Positions 1-9,756 of a stretch of 64,000 nt of DNA are shown piece by piece; within the stretch, counting starts at the first letter, position 1; the number at the start of each line of letters is the position of its first letter. The translations under genes and the position numbers were made by a program. The notes beneath the pieces were generated by a model that saw only the letters and a list, made by a program, of their open reading frames with translations, was not told where the DNA came from and did no database searches. The DNA is from Hyaloraphidium curvatum (taxonomy: Eukaryota > Monoblepharomycota > Hyaloraphidiomycetes > Hyaloraphidiales > Hyaloraphidiaceae). The DNA is taken from assembly GCA_025558095.1 (NCBI GenBank), contig JAIVFI010000009.1:186001-250000 (forward strand), in the 5' to 3' direction.

Positions 1-972
1 AAGCCGACGTTGGTCACGGCCAGCGTGGACGAGGTACGGGTCAACAGGAGACTAGCACTCGACAAGGACATGGTGATGTCGGGGAGGGTGGTGTGGACGG
101 GCGCCTCGTCCCTGGACGTGCTTATGGAGGTGCGGCAGGACGGCCCGGCCGCGAAACGCGATGGAGGCGACGCTGCTGCGTCCGCACCTCAGACCGAACC
201 CTCACTGGTTGCTCTCTTTTCCTACGTCGCCCTGGACCCGGTCACTCGCAAGCCCACGCGTGTGCCCCCCGTGGTCCCCAGCACGGACGCCGACCGCGCC
301 CTCTTCGCCGAACGGCAGGCGATCGCCGACGCCCGGCGACAGCGACGCAAGCTCCCCCCCTCCTCCGCCCCTCCCTTGGCACCCCCCGCTTCAGCGCTCC
401 TGGCCCGCCTACGCCGCGCCTCCTCCCTGATGTTTGACCTTCCCGCTCTCACCCCGCCGCGCTTCCTCCCAGTTCCCTCGACCCGCCTCGACGACGCCTT
501 CCTCACGCACCCCCAGGACCGCAACACGGCGGGCCGCATCTTCGGGGGCTTTCTCCTCCGCCGTGCGTTCGAACTCTCCTTTGCTGCCGCCTTCCTGTTC
601 TCGGGTGCCAGGCCGACGTTCGTACGCTGCGACGAGGTCAGCTTCGCCGCACCGGTGGACGCGGGGGAGCTGCTACGCTTCTCGGCACGGGTGCTGGCCG
701 CGTGGCCCGAGCCCGAGGGCAAGGAGGGGGATTGGCTGGTGGCCGTCGAGACTGTAGCGGAGAAGTCGGACCCCGGGCGGCGCACGTCCGAGGTGGCCAA
801 CGTGTTCAGCTACGTGTTCCGGTGCGCTCCCAAGGGGAGGCCGAGGGTGCCGGTGCCGGCTTCGGCGGAGGACGCGGCGAAAATGGCGGGGCTGCTGGCG
901 AGGCTGCCGGAGGAAGATGCGGCGGCGATCGCCGGGGAGGTGGAGGCAGCGGAGGCTGAACGTTGCGACTGA
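1..972 (+). CDS. Acyl-CoA thioesterase, ACOT9-like, two hotdog domains (5' partial)
   Basis: The frame is open from the first base, so the start lies outside the window; 323 codons are present, ending in a TGA. The visible protein begins inside the first hotdog fold, with the family-typical pattern VTASVDEV then a VxWTGxSSLDV strand, and a second hotdog near residues 160-270 (HPQDRNTAGRIFGGFLLRRA, then VRCDEVSFAAPVDAGELLRF). The duplicated hotdog arrangement and these motifs are those of the mitochondrial ACOT9/ACOT10 group, which hydrolyses fatty acyl-CoA to free acid and CoA. The Ala/Pro-rich segment between the two folds is a linker. Mitochondrial location cannot be judged because the N terminus is missing. 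Function by family resemblance. Confidence 0.75.
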   Translation, partial: KPTLVTASVDEVRVNRRLALDKDMVMSGRVVWTGASSLDVLMEVRQDGPAAKRDGGDAAASAPQTEPSLVALFSYVALDPVTRKPTRVPPVVPSTDADRALFAERQAIADARRQRRKLPPSSAPPLAPPASALLARLRRASSLMFDLPALTPPRFLPVPSTRLDDAFLTHPQDRNTAGRIFGGFLLRRAFELSFAAAFLFSGARPTFVRCDEVSFAAPVDAGELLRFSARVLAAWPEPEGKEGDWLVAVETVAEKSDPGRRTSEVANVFSYVFRCAPKGRPRVPVPASAEDAAKMAGLLARLPEEDAAAIAGEVEAAEAERCD

Positions 973-1079
973 TTACTACTTCGACGCCGCTTTGTCGGAC
1001 CCACAAACGATCAAGACATCGGTCCATGACGCGCGGGAAGCTGATATGCGTATGCTGTCTATTTCAGTTTTGATGGGGA

Positions 1080-2308
1080 TCACGGTCTGGCAAGCACCGA
1101 GCCTAGGTCCAGGTGTGGCCCGTCGTGATAGCGCACCTCGTCCGCCTTGAGCCCGCCTCCCAGCCTTGCCAGGACGGCCGACACCCTCTTGTTCTCCGCC
1201 GGATCGTGGTCCAGGTCGAAGCATCCGACCCGGAGGCGCCGCAACCTCCTGGGAAGCCCCATGGCTAGCGCGGAGGTTGACACATAGTCCGCCTCGAGCT
1301 CCTCCAGGAAAGACAGGCGGATCATGTCGGTCCAGCAGGCCAGCAGAGGACCCGGTTCGAACGTTTCGCAGAGCAGCTTCACGGTGTTCGGCCTGAGGTC
1401 TGGGTTGTCCACGGCCGAGACCTGCAGGTCCTCCCAGTCGTAGCAGGTCAGCCTGCTGACCCAGAACGCCAGCCTTGGGGGAACGCAGTAGCCTTCGATG
1501 AGGTTGAACTCCAAGTCGACGTCCTTGAGCAGCGGAGACCGGTCCCCGATCGCATCGAAGAGGTCGACCGCGTCGAACCCGATGTACTTGAGCCGGCAGA
1601 GCGAGGGGAAGCTGGTGCTGAACTTCCTTGGTCGCCGTTCAAAGCCGATCTCCCCGAACGCATCGATCTGGAGCTCGAGCTCCTCCAGCTGCGGCAGGCT
1701 GAGGAAGGCAAAGCGGCCAGGTCGTCGACGTCTTGGAGCACGCAGTCCAGGGAGCGCAGGTTCGAGAAGGCTCCCAGGAAGGGCGGCAGGGTGTGGCGCA
1801 GGTGGATGCCGTCCAGCCCATTGGTGCCAAGCCGGTTGTGCGAGAACCCGGCAAGGAAGCCACGGAGGTGCCCCGTGTTGCCGTAGAACGACACGTCCCG
1901 CACGAACACGTGGTAGGTGCTCCGGTACGTCTGCCATGAGGCCACGCACAGCCGGCGCCGGTCCTTCTGAATATCCAGTCGCGCCGCGATCATGGCCAGC
2001 AGTTCGGGCGTTCCGACAAGGCGCTTCGCAGCCAGCGCCGCGCGCGCGCGGTCCCGGATCCCGCGCGCCTTCCCGCCCAGATCTCCGAGGACGCGCAAAA
2101 CCGTCGAAACCTCCTTGAGCTCCGCGGCGGACGCGTCGAGCGCCGACAGCGCGTCGACGGGGGCGGGGGAGCGGGCCAGGAGCGCGGCCGCCTCCTCGAC
2201 CGACGCGCCGGCGGCGTCCAGGGCGGCGCGCAGCTCGGTGACGAGGCCGCGGGCGCGGTCAAGGAGGGGCGGAAGTGCGGTCTGAACGGGCGCAGGAGCG
2301 GTTTGCAT
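1080..2308 (-). CDS. Coiled-coil/F-box-like/LRR-like protein with a single-base frameshift
   Basis: Translation from the ATG at 2308 gives a helical, Ala-rich N terminus (residues about 10-100), a short F-box-like stretch (GTPELLAMIAARLD then RRLCVASW) and leucine-rich segments. Near 1720 the frame breaks: the text after DVDDLAA continues only in another frame as FLSLPQLEELELQ and runs to a TGA at 1080. The span is 1,229 nt, one short of 410 codons, and one extra T in the TTT run around 1715-1717 restores a 409-residue protein. A related protein at 39985-40468 reads straight through the equivalent site, which favours a lost base over a 41-nt intron. Paralogues lie at 37434-38319 and 39985-40468. 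F-box function is inferred only. Confidence 0.6.
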
Positions 2309-2624
2309 GGTGTGCGTGGGGAGAAAGGGGAAGAGGTGCTGGCATACAACGCGATCTCTGTTCCACGACCGGACCACGATTGGTGGACATCGTCCGCTAT
2401 GATTTTCCTTGCTCCTCAAACTACATTCTTGGATTTGCAGATCGTCAAACGAGCTCGAGCTCGATTTCGATTCGAATCGAGCAGGTGCTGAGTCATCAGT
2501 GAAACGCGCTCAGCGCCGGGCTTCCGCGCCGCCCGACCGCGTGATCCCGTTTCCCAGAACTTCGGGAGCCTCACCGAGAACGAGCTCCTTGCTATTCTGC
2601 CGCCTCGCCTCGGTTTGTGCCGCA
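2309..2624. promoter_or_regulatory. Divergent intergenic region
   Basis: This 316-bp gap separates the oppositely oriented starts at 2308 (minus) and 2625 (plus) and must hold both promoters. A poly-pyrimidine/AT-rich patch lies around 2395-2440. No clear TATA box or other element stands out. Confidence 0.35.
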
Positions 2625-3938
2625 ATGGCGCCTTGGGACCGCCTCGAAGGGACCGACCCGCCACCGCTCCTGCAAGGGGCGTCAGGGCACCCGCCCGGGG
2701 CCCCGATACCGGAGATGCCGCACTCATACCAACCGGCGCCGACTCGACCGCCGACGCCCACGTGGCCCGGCGTCCCCGCGGCCCCCCCGCCGGGCAGGCC
2801 GCCGCGGCAGGCGCCGCTGCTCCCGACCGCCCGCACGCCCTCGCAAATCGCCGCGCTGCCCGACGCCGAGGTCATCCGGCTGGCCGACTTCGCCTACATC
2901 GACGCCGTCGAGCGGCGGCGGAGGGAGGCGGCGCTAGCCCACGCCAAGGACGGCTCGAGCTGGGGGTCGCAGGCGACGCTGCTCGCGGAGGACGACGACT
3001 CCAAGCTGCCCCTGGACTACGACCCGCTGGTGATGGGCCTTCCAGGATCTCGTATCGGACCAAAGGAACGGAAGCCAAAGAATTGCCGCAAATGCTGCGG
3101 GAAAGGGTGCTGCTGCTGCTGCCTCTACACCGTCCCGGCAAAGTGGGCCTGCGCCGTGACCACCGTCGCCATTCTCGCGGGCGTCGGCGTCGCCCTCTTC
3201 TTCTGCTGGCCGCGGCTCCCCACCTCCTCGGACGTCTACGTCGGCACCCCGGCCGTCGTCCCGGGCAGCTCGGTCTTTGCCCTCTCCCCCGCCCAGCGGA
3301 GCTCCTTCTCCCCCACCTTTTCCGCGGACCTCCGCGTCCCCCTCTCCGTGCGCTCCCCAATGATGATCCCCCTCACCCTGGACTCGATTTCAGTGGACCT
3401 GACCTACCGACCCCCCGACGGTTCCACCGCCGCGAAACTGGCCTCGGGCACCATCCCGCGCCCCTACTTCCCCGCCCGCTCCAACGCCTCCTTCATCCTC
3501 TCCCTCCGGGTCGCCTACTCCGGCACCGGCCTCGGCGACCCCGTCGTGCAGGGCCTCCTCGTGGACTGTGGCTTCGCCCCCGGCGGCCCGCCGTACTCCC
3601 CCTCCCTCCGCATCCCTTTGCGGTACGACGCCGTGGCGGTCCTCGGCGCCCCCCTCTCCTCCATCCGCCCGTCGTTCGGCGGCCCCATCTCCGCGGACGT
3701 CTGCCCCGCGCTCGCCTCCGCTTTGCTCCCGGTGGTCGAATCGTACTTCCAGCGGCTGCCGCAGACCGTGAAGACGTTCCTGCCGCAGGTCTCCGGGGCG
3801 AGCGCGGGGGAGAGGCTGGCGGCGTACGTGAAGCTGGTCTACCAGGCGGCTTCGGCGGTGGGCGTGGATCAGGGGGGGACGTTGCTCGAGGTCGCGGAGA
3901 GGCTGCTGTCGTGGGCGGGGATCGGGTTGGGCGGTTGA
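2625..3938 (+). CDS. Single-span membrane protein with Cys-rich juxtamembrane motif and LEA2-like outer domain
   Basis: Single-exon, 437 residues. The frame is open upstream, but the first ATG with a sensible context is at 2625. The first 170 residues are Pro-rich and disordered, ending in an acidic patch (LLAEDDDSKLPLDYDPLV). A Cys cluster (CRKCCGKGCCCCC), a likely palmitoylation site, precedes one hydrophobic span (WACAVTTVAILAGVGVALFF). The rest is a beta-rich domain of about 200 residues that resembles the LEA2-like domains of fungal vacuolar or plasma-membrane proteins. A type II topology (N terminus in the cytosol) is inferred from the acidic/Cys-rich leader. No enzyme motif is visible. 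Confidence 0.65.
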   Translation: MAPWDRLEGTDPPPLLQGASGHPPGAPIPEMPHSYQPAPTRPPTPTWPGVPAAPPPGRPPRQAPLLPTARTPSQIAALPDAEVIRLADFAYIDAVERRRREAALAHAKDGSSWGSQATLLAEDDDSKLPLDYDPLVMGLPGSRIGPKERKPKNCRKCCGKGCCCCCLYTVPAKWACAVTTVAILAGVGVALFFCWPRLPTSSDVYVGTPAVVPGSSVFALSPAQRSSFSPTFSADLRVPLSVRSPMMIPLTLDSISVDLTYRPPDGSTAAKLASGTIPRPYFPARSNASFILSLRVAYSGTGLGDPVVQGLLVDCGFAPGGPPYSPSLRIPLRYDAVAVLGAPLSSIRPSFGGPISADVCPALASALLPVVESYFQRLPQTVKTFLPQVSGASAGERLAAYVKLVYQAASAVGVDQGGTLLEVAERLLSWAGIGLGG

Positions 3939-5064
3939 TGTCTCCGGGTCTCTGGGCGGGGACGAACCGGGGATTGGAGAGCGAGGCGGGCGGGGACGGG
4001 AGGCTTTTTGGGAGGCGGAGGGTAGATCTTTCGCGCACGGGAGGCGGGGCATCGATACCTTCTTTGACGACATTGGTCAAGGTTGCCGATAGATATCCCA
4101 GATACTTGCTATGCGGACCCCCGTCAGGACTCCGTGCCGCCCCTCCGAGGAGAGGTCCGTTTCACGTGCTGTCCGCAGGGCGGAGCGCCCGTCAGGTACT
4201 ACGTTCCTCATGGGCGCCCCTGTGGCGGATCGGGGCACGGGACTGCCTTCATTCGCTTTCTCTTTCGTAGAACGCAACACCATATGGCCGCCCGTACGGA
4301 GGCCAGGCATCACCAGGCGCCTCCCAGCCAGATGTCATTGCGTCAGGCGCTCCGCGTCTCACACAACCCTCGCGCGCTCCCCGGCCATCCAGCGCATTTC
4401 CAGGCACTGCCGAACGCGAAAGGGGGGGGGGGGATTAAGAGCGAATGCTGAGCCGCTGCGGTGGGCGAGCTCGGGGGAACACGGGGCGCCCTGGGGGCGG
4501 GGTGCCGTTGCGCCGGCGTCCCCAGGCGGGTTCAGGGACGCCGGAGGGTTCAGGAGAGGCTCCGGGAGGGCCCCGGGCGTTGCGGCGCGGACGGGCCGGA
4601 CGCGGGAGTTGGGTGCGAGAGCGGGGATCGGGACGGCTGCCGAAGGAGTATCCCCGAGATGACCGTTTCCGGACGCACCCGCCCGCAACCCTGAAGCGCA
4701 TCCCCGCGCGCCGCTGCCTCTCCACGCCGCTCGAGGTCCCACAGCCGCGCCTTGGTGTCTCTTCAAACACGATTGGCCCCCGGAATGCCTCCGCCGTGCG
4801 CGATTCGGTTCAATCTGACCCGCAGCCACCGGACCGCCCACACCCAGCCCGGATCGAGGACACCAGCCCCAGCATATGCCCGCGATGCCGACTGGCCGCC
4901 GGAAAACCCGATGCCGAATGCCGCCAATGCTTAGCCCAGACCGCCGCCGCATCGCATAAAACCCCGGCCGCCACGACACCTCCCCCCATTCCCCGGGACA
5001 GCAGGCCACGACCGCAGCGCGACTCGCGACCCCTGCCCCACGAACGACAGCCGTTCTCCCTGCA
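3939..5064. other. Intergenic region without a supported gene
   Basis: About 1.1 kb between a plus-strand stop and the next plus-strand start. It contains a run of twelve G (4422-4433) and several overlapping open frames on both strands that are compositional, low-complexity Arg/Pro/Gly-rich translations. A TATA-like CATAAAA at about 4955 lies some 110 nt before the ATG at 5065. No conserved protein or RNA could be recognised. Confidence 0.4.
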
Positions 5065-6334
5065 ATGCAGCGCATCGCACGGATCGCCGCCGCCGCGGCA
5101 CTGCTCGCCGCCGCCACCGCATCGCTGGCCGATGCGGCGCCGCACAAAATCGAGGAGAGGGCGACCGAGGGGTGCTGGAACCTGCCCGTGGTGGGTGTTT
5201 GAGCCGCGCGGGGACGTGCGGTGGCGGGGTTGCACGGGGGACAGGGGGGTGGTCGGGTGCCGCGGGTGCGATGCCGGGGCCTTGGGAGGGCCCGGAAAAG
5301 GGCCCGGCGGGACTTGGAGAGCGGGATTCGGCCTGCTGGAGGATGCCGACGAGCATGACGGGTGGACAGGCGACGGTTGCGGTTCCGGTCGTGCACATGA
5401 CTAACGGCCTCTCCTCCCTCCCTTTCTCCAGTCCTCTGACGGCACCTGCGGGTTCAACGGGTTCCGCTGCCCCCAGGGCTCGTGCTGCTCCGCCTGGGGC
5501 TTCTGCTCGCCCGGCGGCGACGTCGGCACGCACGACCTCTGGTGCCGCGCCGACAACGGCTGCCAGCGCCAGTTCGGCAAGTGCTTCGACCAGGCCGACC
5601 TCGTCTGCGGCAAGAGCCTCGGCTCGACCTGCTCCGCCTCGGGCCCTGAGTGCGCCACCGGCTGCTGCGTCAACGGCGCCTGCGCCAACGCGCACATCTG
5701 CTACACCGCCGGCGACAACGGCGCGAGCTGCACGGCTTCGGGCGCGCTGCAGTGCAAGTCCGGGTGCTGCGTCAACGGCGCTTGCGCCGACGCGGGCGCG
5801 TGCTTCCCCAACGGCAACCCGGCCGCCGCCGTCTCCGTGAGCGGCACGGGCCCGATCCTCGGCAACTACCAGGCCCCTGCACCCGCACCTGCACCTGCGC
5901 CCGCTCCCGCCCCGGCACCGCCGCCGCCGCCGCCGGCGAGCAACGCGCAGTGGTTCGACGGCGTCTCGACTTGGTACAACGCGTAAGCATCCCCTCTCCA
6001 ATGTCTTCGTCGCGGTCCTGACGCCCTTCCCCTTCCCAGATGCGACCCCGCGCAGAACCACGGCTACGCCTGCATGGGCTCCTGCGACGGCAACCGCATC
6101 GACGACTCGATGCCCATCGTCGCCGTCAACGGGGGCCAGTACAACCATGACCAGTGCTACAATTACGTCGAGGTCTACGACTACTCGACCGGCTGGACGG
6201 CGCGGTTCCAGGTGCAGGACCGCTGCGCGGCCTGCGGCTGGGGCGCGCTGGACCTCACCCCGCAGGCGTGGAGGATGCTGGGGAGGGACCCGTACACGAG
6301 CGGGATCGGCCGCATCCGCTGGCGGTTCGTGTGA
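5065..6334 (+). CDS. Secreted chitin-binding (hevein-type) and expansin-like (DPBB) protein
   Basis: Three exons, 5065-5190, 5432-5982 and 6040-6334, encode 323 residues. The product has a signal peptide (ALLAAATASLADA), then a type 1 chitin-binding domain (DGTCGFNGFRCPQGSCCSAW), two short Cys repeats sharing GCCVNGACA, an Ala-Pro linker (APAPAPAPAP) and a C-terminal six-stranded double-psi beta-barrel (WFDGVSTWYNACDP, then CMGSCDGNRIDDSMPIVAV and VQDRCAACGWGALDLT). That barrel is the expansin/loosenin/barwin fold. The DPBB Asp in the VQDRC-type motif is present. Inferred role: loosening or binding of chitin or other cell-wall polymers outside the cell. The first intron (241 nt) is long for this window; its donor is GTGGGT. 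Confidence 0.75.
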
Positions 6335-6679
6335 GCCCATCCCGGGCGGAGTGGGCAAGCCTGCGCGCCGGCGCGCAAGGCAGCAAGGGGGGCACCGCAT
6401 ATCCGCGCGCACTCGGCTGGGCCGGGACGCGCAAAAACCATATTGTAGAGGACCATTCGCGGTTGATCCGGGATACCATCAAGTACAAGAAAAGGACGTT
6501 CTCGCTGGCGGGGAAAGAAGGGGTTGGATCTCGAAGACAATGTAAAGCCCACCGTGGGGCAGAGCGGAGTTGATAGACCATCCGAACCGACCTTTTGTTT
6601 CACTTCAAGTCCAGTGACTAGGTCTTGTCTTCGGAGTTCGCGGAGTGGTCGCCGCCTACTCCGCCGCATCGTCGCACAA
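6335..6679. other. Intergenic region
   Basis: 345 bp between two plus-strand genes. No gene-like frame or repeat was found; the stretch is less GC-rich than its flanks, as expected for a terminator and promoter. Confidence 0.3.
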
Positions 6680-8675
6680 ATGGAACCCAACAACGAAGGT
6701 CCGCGCAGACCCTCCACCTCCGCCTCTCCCTCTCTCGTGCCTGAGAAAGGGAAGCCGCGCCCGCCCCGCATCGACTGGGACGACGAGTCGGGCGCCGCGC
6801 CCGGCCACGTCACCGACCGGCCCAGAATGGAGTCACCCGGCCCCGCCGGCGCAGTGAAGCTCCCCCGCCCGCTGGACGACAGCGTGCGGCTCGGCAGCTA
6901 CTCGACGCTGGTTGGAGAGGACGACGACGACGAGGAGCCCGAGTGCGATGACCTCCCGGCGCGGCGGACCAGCATGCCCCGGCGACGGCCCGTGCCTACA
7001 TCCCGCTGGACAGCCACAGGCACCGCCGCCTCAGTCCTTCGGACCTCTTCTTCCGGCCCCGCTTCTGCCCCTGCGGCCCGCGCACTCTGGGCCCAGCTGT
7101 GCTTGCCGGCTGCTGCCTGCTGCTCATTGCCGTGCTGATCGCCCTCGGCGCTCTGCGCTTCGCTCGCGAGCAGTACGTCGGCAGGCCGATGAATGCCACG
7201 GATGGCGGAGAATGGTGGATCGTCGGGGAGGAGGGCAAGGAGGCGTACAGGTTCCTCAAAAGGCAGGTGAATCACGAGGCCAGGGACGAGATGGCGATCG
7301 GGAGGCGAAGGCGGATCATCGACAGCGGGAAGTTCAAGATGTGGGTTCCAAAGCTGCGCCAGCTGCTTTCGCGTGCTGAAGAGTTGTTCCAGCTACGTGT
7401 ATCTGATGTCGCCCGCGGACACGGGGGAGGCGTTCTACCGCTCCGCGCTCATGGACACCGACCTCGGCTTCCCCCCCAACACCACGCTTTGGGACTGGTG
7501 CATTCGCAGCTAGTAAGTTCATTGCTCTTTGTGGGCCCGCAAGTAGCTGATCGCCTCGCAGCTACTCCTTCGAGATCACCTTCCGCCAGTACCTCCTCTC
7601 CAACCCCCACGGCGTCCTCACCGCCAACCAGAGCGAAGCCTCGCTTTCCTACATCCCTGTTCTCAGCGGGTGCGAGTTCTGGCGCGCCGGATGGCCGGAC
7701 ATGGCCAAGCTCACCTTGGCCTTGGACGTGCGGATCGGAAGCCTCCTCGCAAAGTTCCCGGCGGCGGCCGAGCACTTCGGCAAACCGGCCCATCTTTCGC
7801 GGCGCGACCACCTGATGGTGTTTGCCCATGACTGGGGGACCGTCTACTCGCCCGCGAACGTCACGGACCGCGTCATCTCGGTGGTCCAAATGTCTGACGG
7901 CCACGGCGCCCAAGGCTCCTCCTTCGGTGTCGACTCGATCCCCGTGCCCCCGGCCAGCAACCACCCCGCCAACGTCCCCCCACCCTACTCCATCTCGGCC
8001 TGGACCTTTGGCCGCCGCCGCATCTTCGCCTTCTTCGCCGGCACGTGCCACCCCGCCGACCCCACCCGCGAAGCTTTCTGCGCGCACCTCTCCCGCCTCG
8101 TCCGCACCCGCCCCGCGCTGTTCCCTTCCCCACCCACCACCATGCTCCCCACCCAGCACGGCATCTCCGACGCCGTGATCACCGCCGCCATGCGGGCGTC
8201 GACCTTCTGCCTCGCGCCGAGGGGCTGGACGCCCACCACCACGCGCCTTTTCGACGCCGTGTACGAGGGGTGCGTGCCCGTGGTCGTCGGCGGGCTCGGG
8301 AACGCGACGGGGCTGTGGGGGCTCGATTGGCCGTTCGGGGCCATGCTGCCCGGGCTGAGGAACGCGGCGATCGTGGTGGGCGAGGAGCAGATCGCGATGC
8401 TGGACGAGATCCTGTTGGCGGTGCCGGAGGAGGAGATCGTGCGGAGGCAGCTTGTGCTCTGCGAGCTGGGGAGGTGGGCCTTCGCGTACCGCCGCGCACT
8501 GGGTGAGCGGGGCGGGTACGCGGTGGGGTGCAGGGAGGCCAACGCGACGCAGGGTTGCGGGTTTGGGAGGGACAAGGGTTACCTGGACGTCCCCGGAGAA
8601 GAAGGGCGGGATGCGTTCGACATGTTTCTGATGGAGTTGGCAGGGAGGGCGGATCAGTTGGGGCTCGTGGGATGA
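6680..8675 (+). CDS. Exostosin-family (GT47-like) glycosyltransferase, type II membrane protein
   Basis: The model starts at 6680 and uses introns 7341-7392 and 7513-7561. The N terminus is Pro-rich with an acidic patch; a signal anchor (LAGCCLLLIAVLIALGAL) follows, and the lumenal part opens with the family hallmark KIYVYLM created by splicing at 7340/7393. The C-terminal half carries the exostosin signature CLAPRGWTPTTTRLFDAVYE followed by GCVPVVV. Exons before 7099 are in a different frame from those after it: either one base was lost near 6945-6960, or a 62-nt intron (6911-6972, GT-AG) removes the acidic patch and restores the frame exactly. With one base restored the protein is 631 residues. 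Donor and acceptor sugars cannot be told. Confidence 0.65.
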
Positions 8676-8738
8676 CGGTATCTCGAAGATTCGTTTTGGG
8701 TATCAGGTCGGGTACAGTCCTGGAAGAAAGCACCGCCG

Positions 8739-9712
8739 TTAGCCGTGCGAGCACACCAGAAAGCCGGGAAGCCCACCTCCGTCCACCAGGATCGTCTGGT
8801 TCGTCAGGTAGCCCGTCAGCACCATCGTCTCGACCACCCTTGCGACCTCCTCGGGCTTGCCCGCCCTCCCAACCGGGATCCGTGACGCCATCTGGCCCGC
8901 GTCGGGCATCATGATGGTCCCCTCGATCAGAGCCGGCGCGACGATATTAGATGTAATGCCGTCCTTGGCGTGGTTGGCGGCGATCCAGTGGCAGAGCCCG
9001 TTGAGGCCGGATTTCGACGAGGCGTAGTGGGGACCTGCAAGGTCCCTCAGTTTGCCTGGGGCGAAGCGAACGAGGAGTATGACACCGACCGACGACGCCG
9101 CCCGTGAACCCCGCGATGCTCCCGACGAATACGATCCTTCCCCACTTCTTCTTCTTCATCCCCGGCACGGTCAGCTTAGCCAGCACGAACGGCGCCTTCA
9201 GGTTGGTCGCGTGCGTCTTTTCGAACTCCTCTACCGTGAGCTCCTCCAGCGACGCCGCGCGGACCGCCCGGCCGGCGTTGGCGATGAGCACGTCGATCGT
9301 CTTGTCAAATTCGAACTCGATGGTGTGGAGGAGAGGGGGGAGGGAACTAGGGTCGGACATGTCGCACTTGTAAATCTTGATCTTGATGGAGGGGTAGCTT
9401 GCGGCCAGTTCCGACGCGAGCGCGGTGCATTCCTCCGGGTGCGAAAAGTAGGTCAGCGCCAGGTCGGCCTCCAGGGCAGCGAGCCTCTGCGCGACTGCTC
9501 TGTGCGTCAGCGGGGCGGGATCAGCGCGGGAGACGCGACCCGCCTGCCCGCCCAATGCCTCCCGATGCGCCCGTCACCAGGGCCAGCTTGCCGGTGAGCT
9601 TGCCATCGTCAATGTGGCTGCTCGTCGCGACCGGCGATTGCGTCGCCATCGCGAACACGGCGTCGACAGCGGACAACGGAACTTCGGGCACGGTGCCGAA
9701 GGGACTGCTCAT
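8739..9712 (-). CDS. Short-chain dehydrogenase/reductase (SDR), classical type
   Basis: Three exons, 9712-9540, 9499-9090 and 9034-8739, give 292 residues. The Rossmann glycine motif TGASGGIGR is at the end of exon 1, NAG is present (VLIANAGRAV), the catalytic Ser lies in VGSIAGFTGG, and YASSK supplies Tyr and Lys (spliced as GPHYASSKSG). The C terminus has the family pattern PVGRAGKPEEVA and LVDGG. It should oxidise or reduce a small alcohol/carbonyl with NAD(P); the close match to FabG-type layout does not fix the substrate. The first intron is only 40 nt, the shortest one supported here. Start could also be the downstream ATG at 9649. It is divergent from the next gene, with as little as 44 bp between. 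Confidence 0.8.
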
Positions 9713-9756
9713 CCGGCGTCTCTTTGTTTACGTCTTGCGCCACGGCGTCCTCAACG

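Noticed and set aside
4359-5404. Overlapping 319- and 345-codon frames on both strands
   Set aside because: Both are low-complexity and cannot both be real; the plus-strand one runs into the first intron of the chitin-binding gene.
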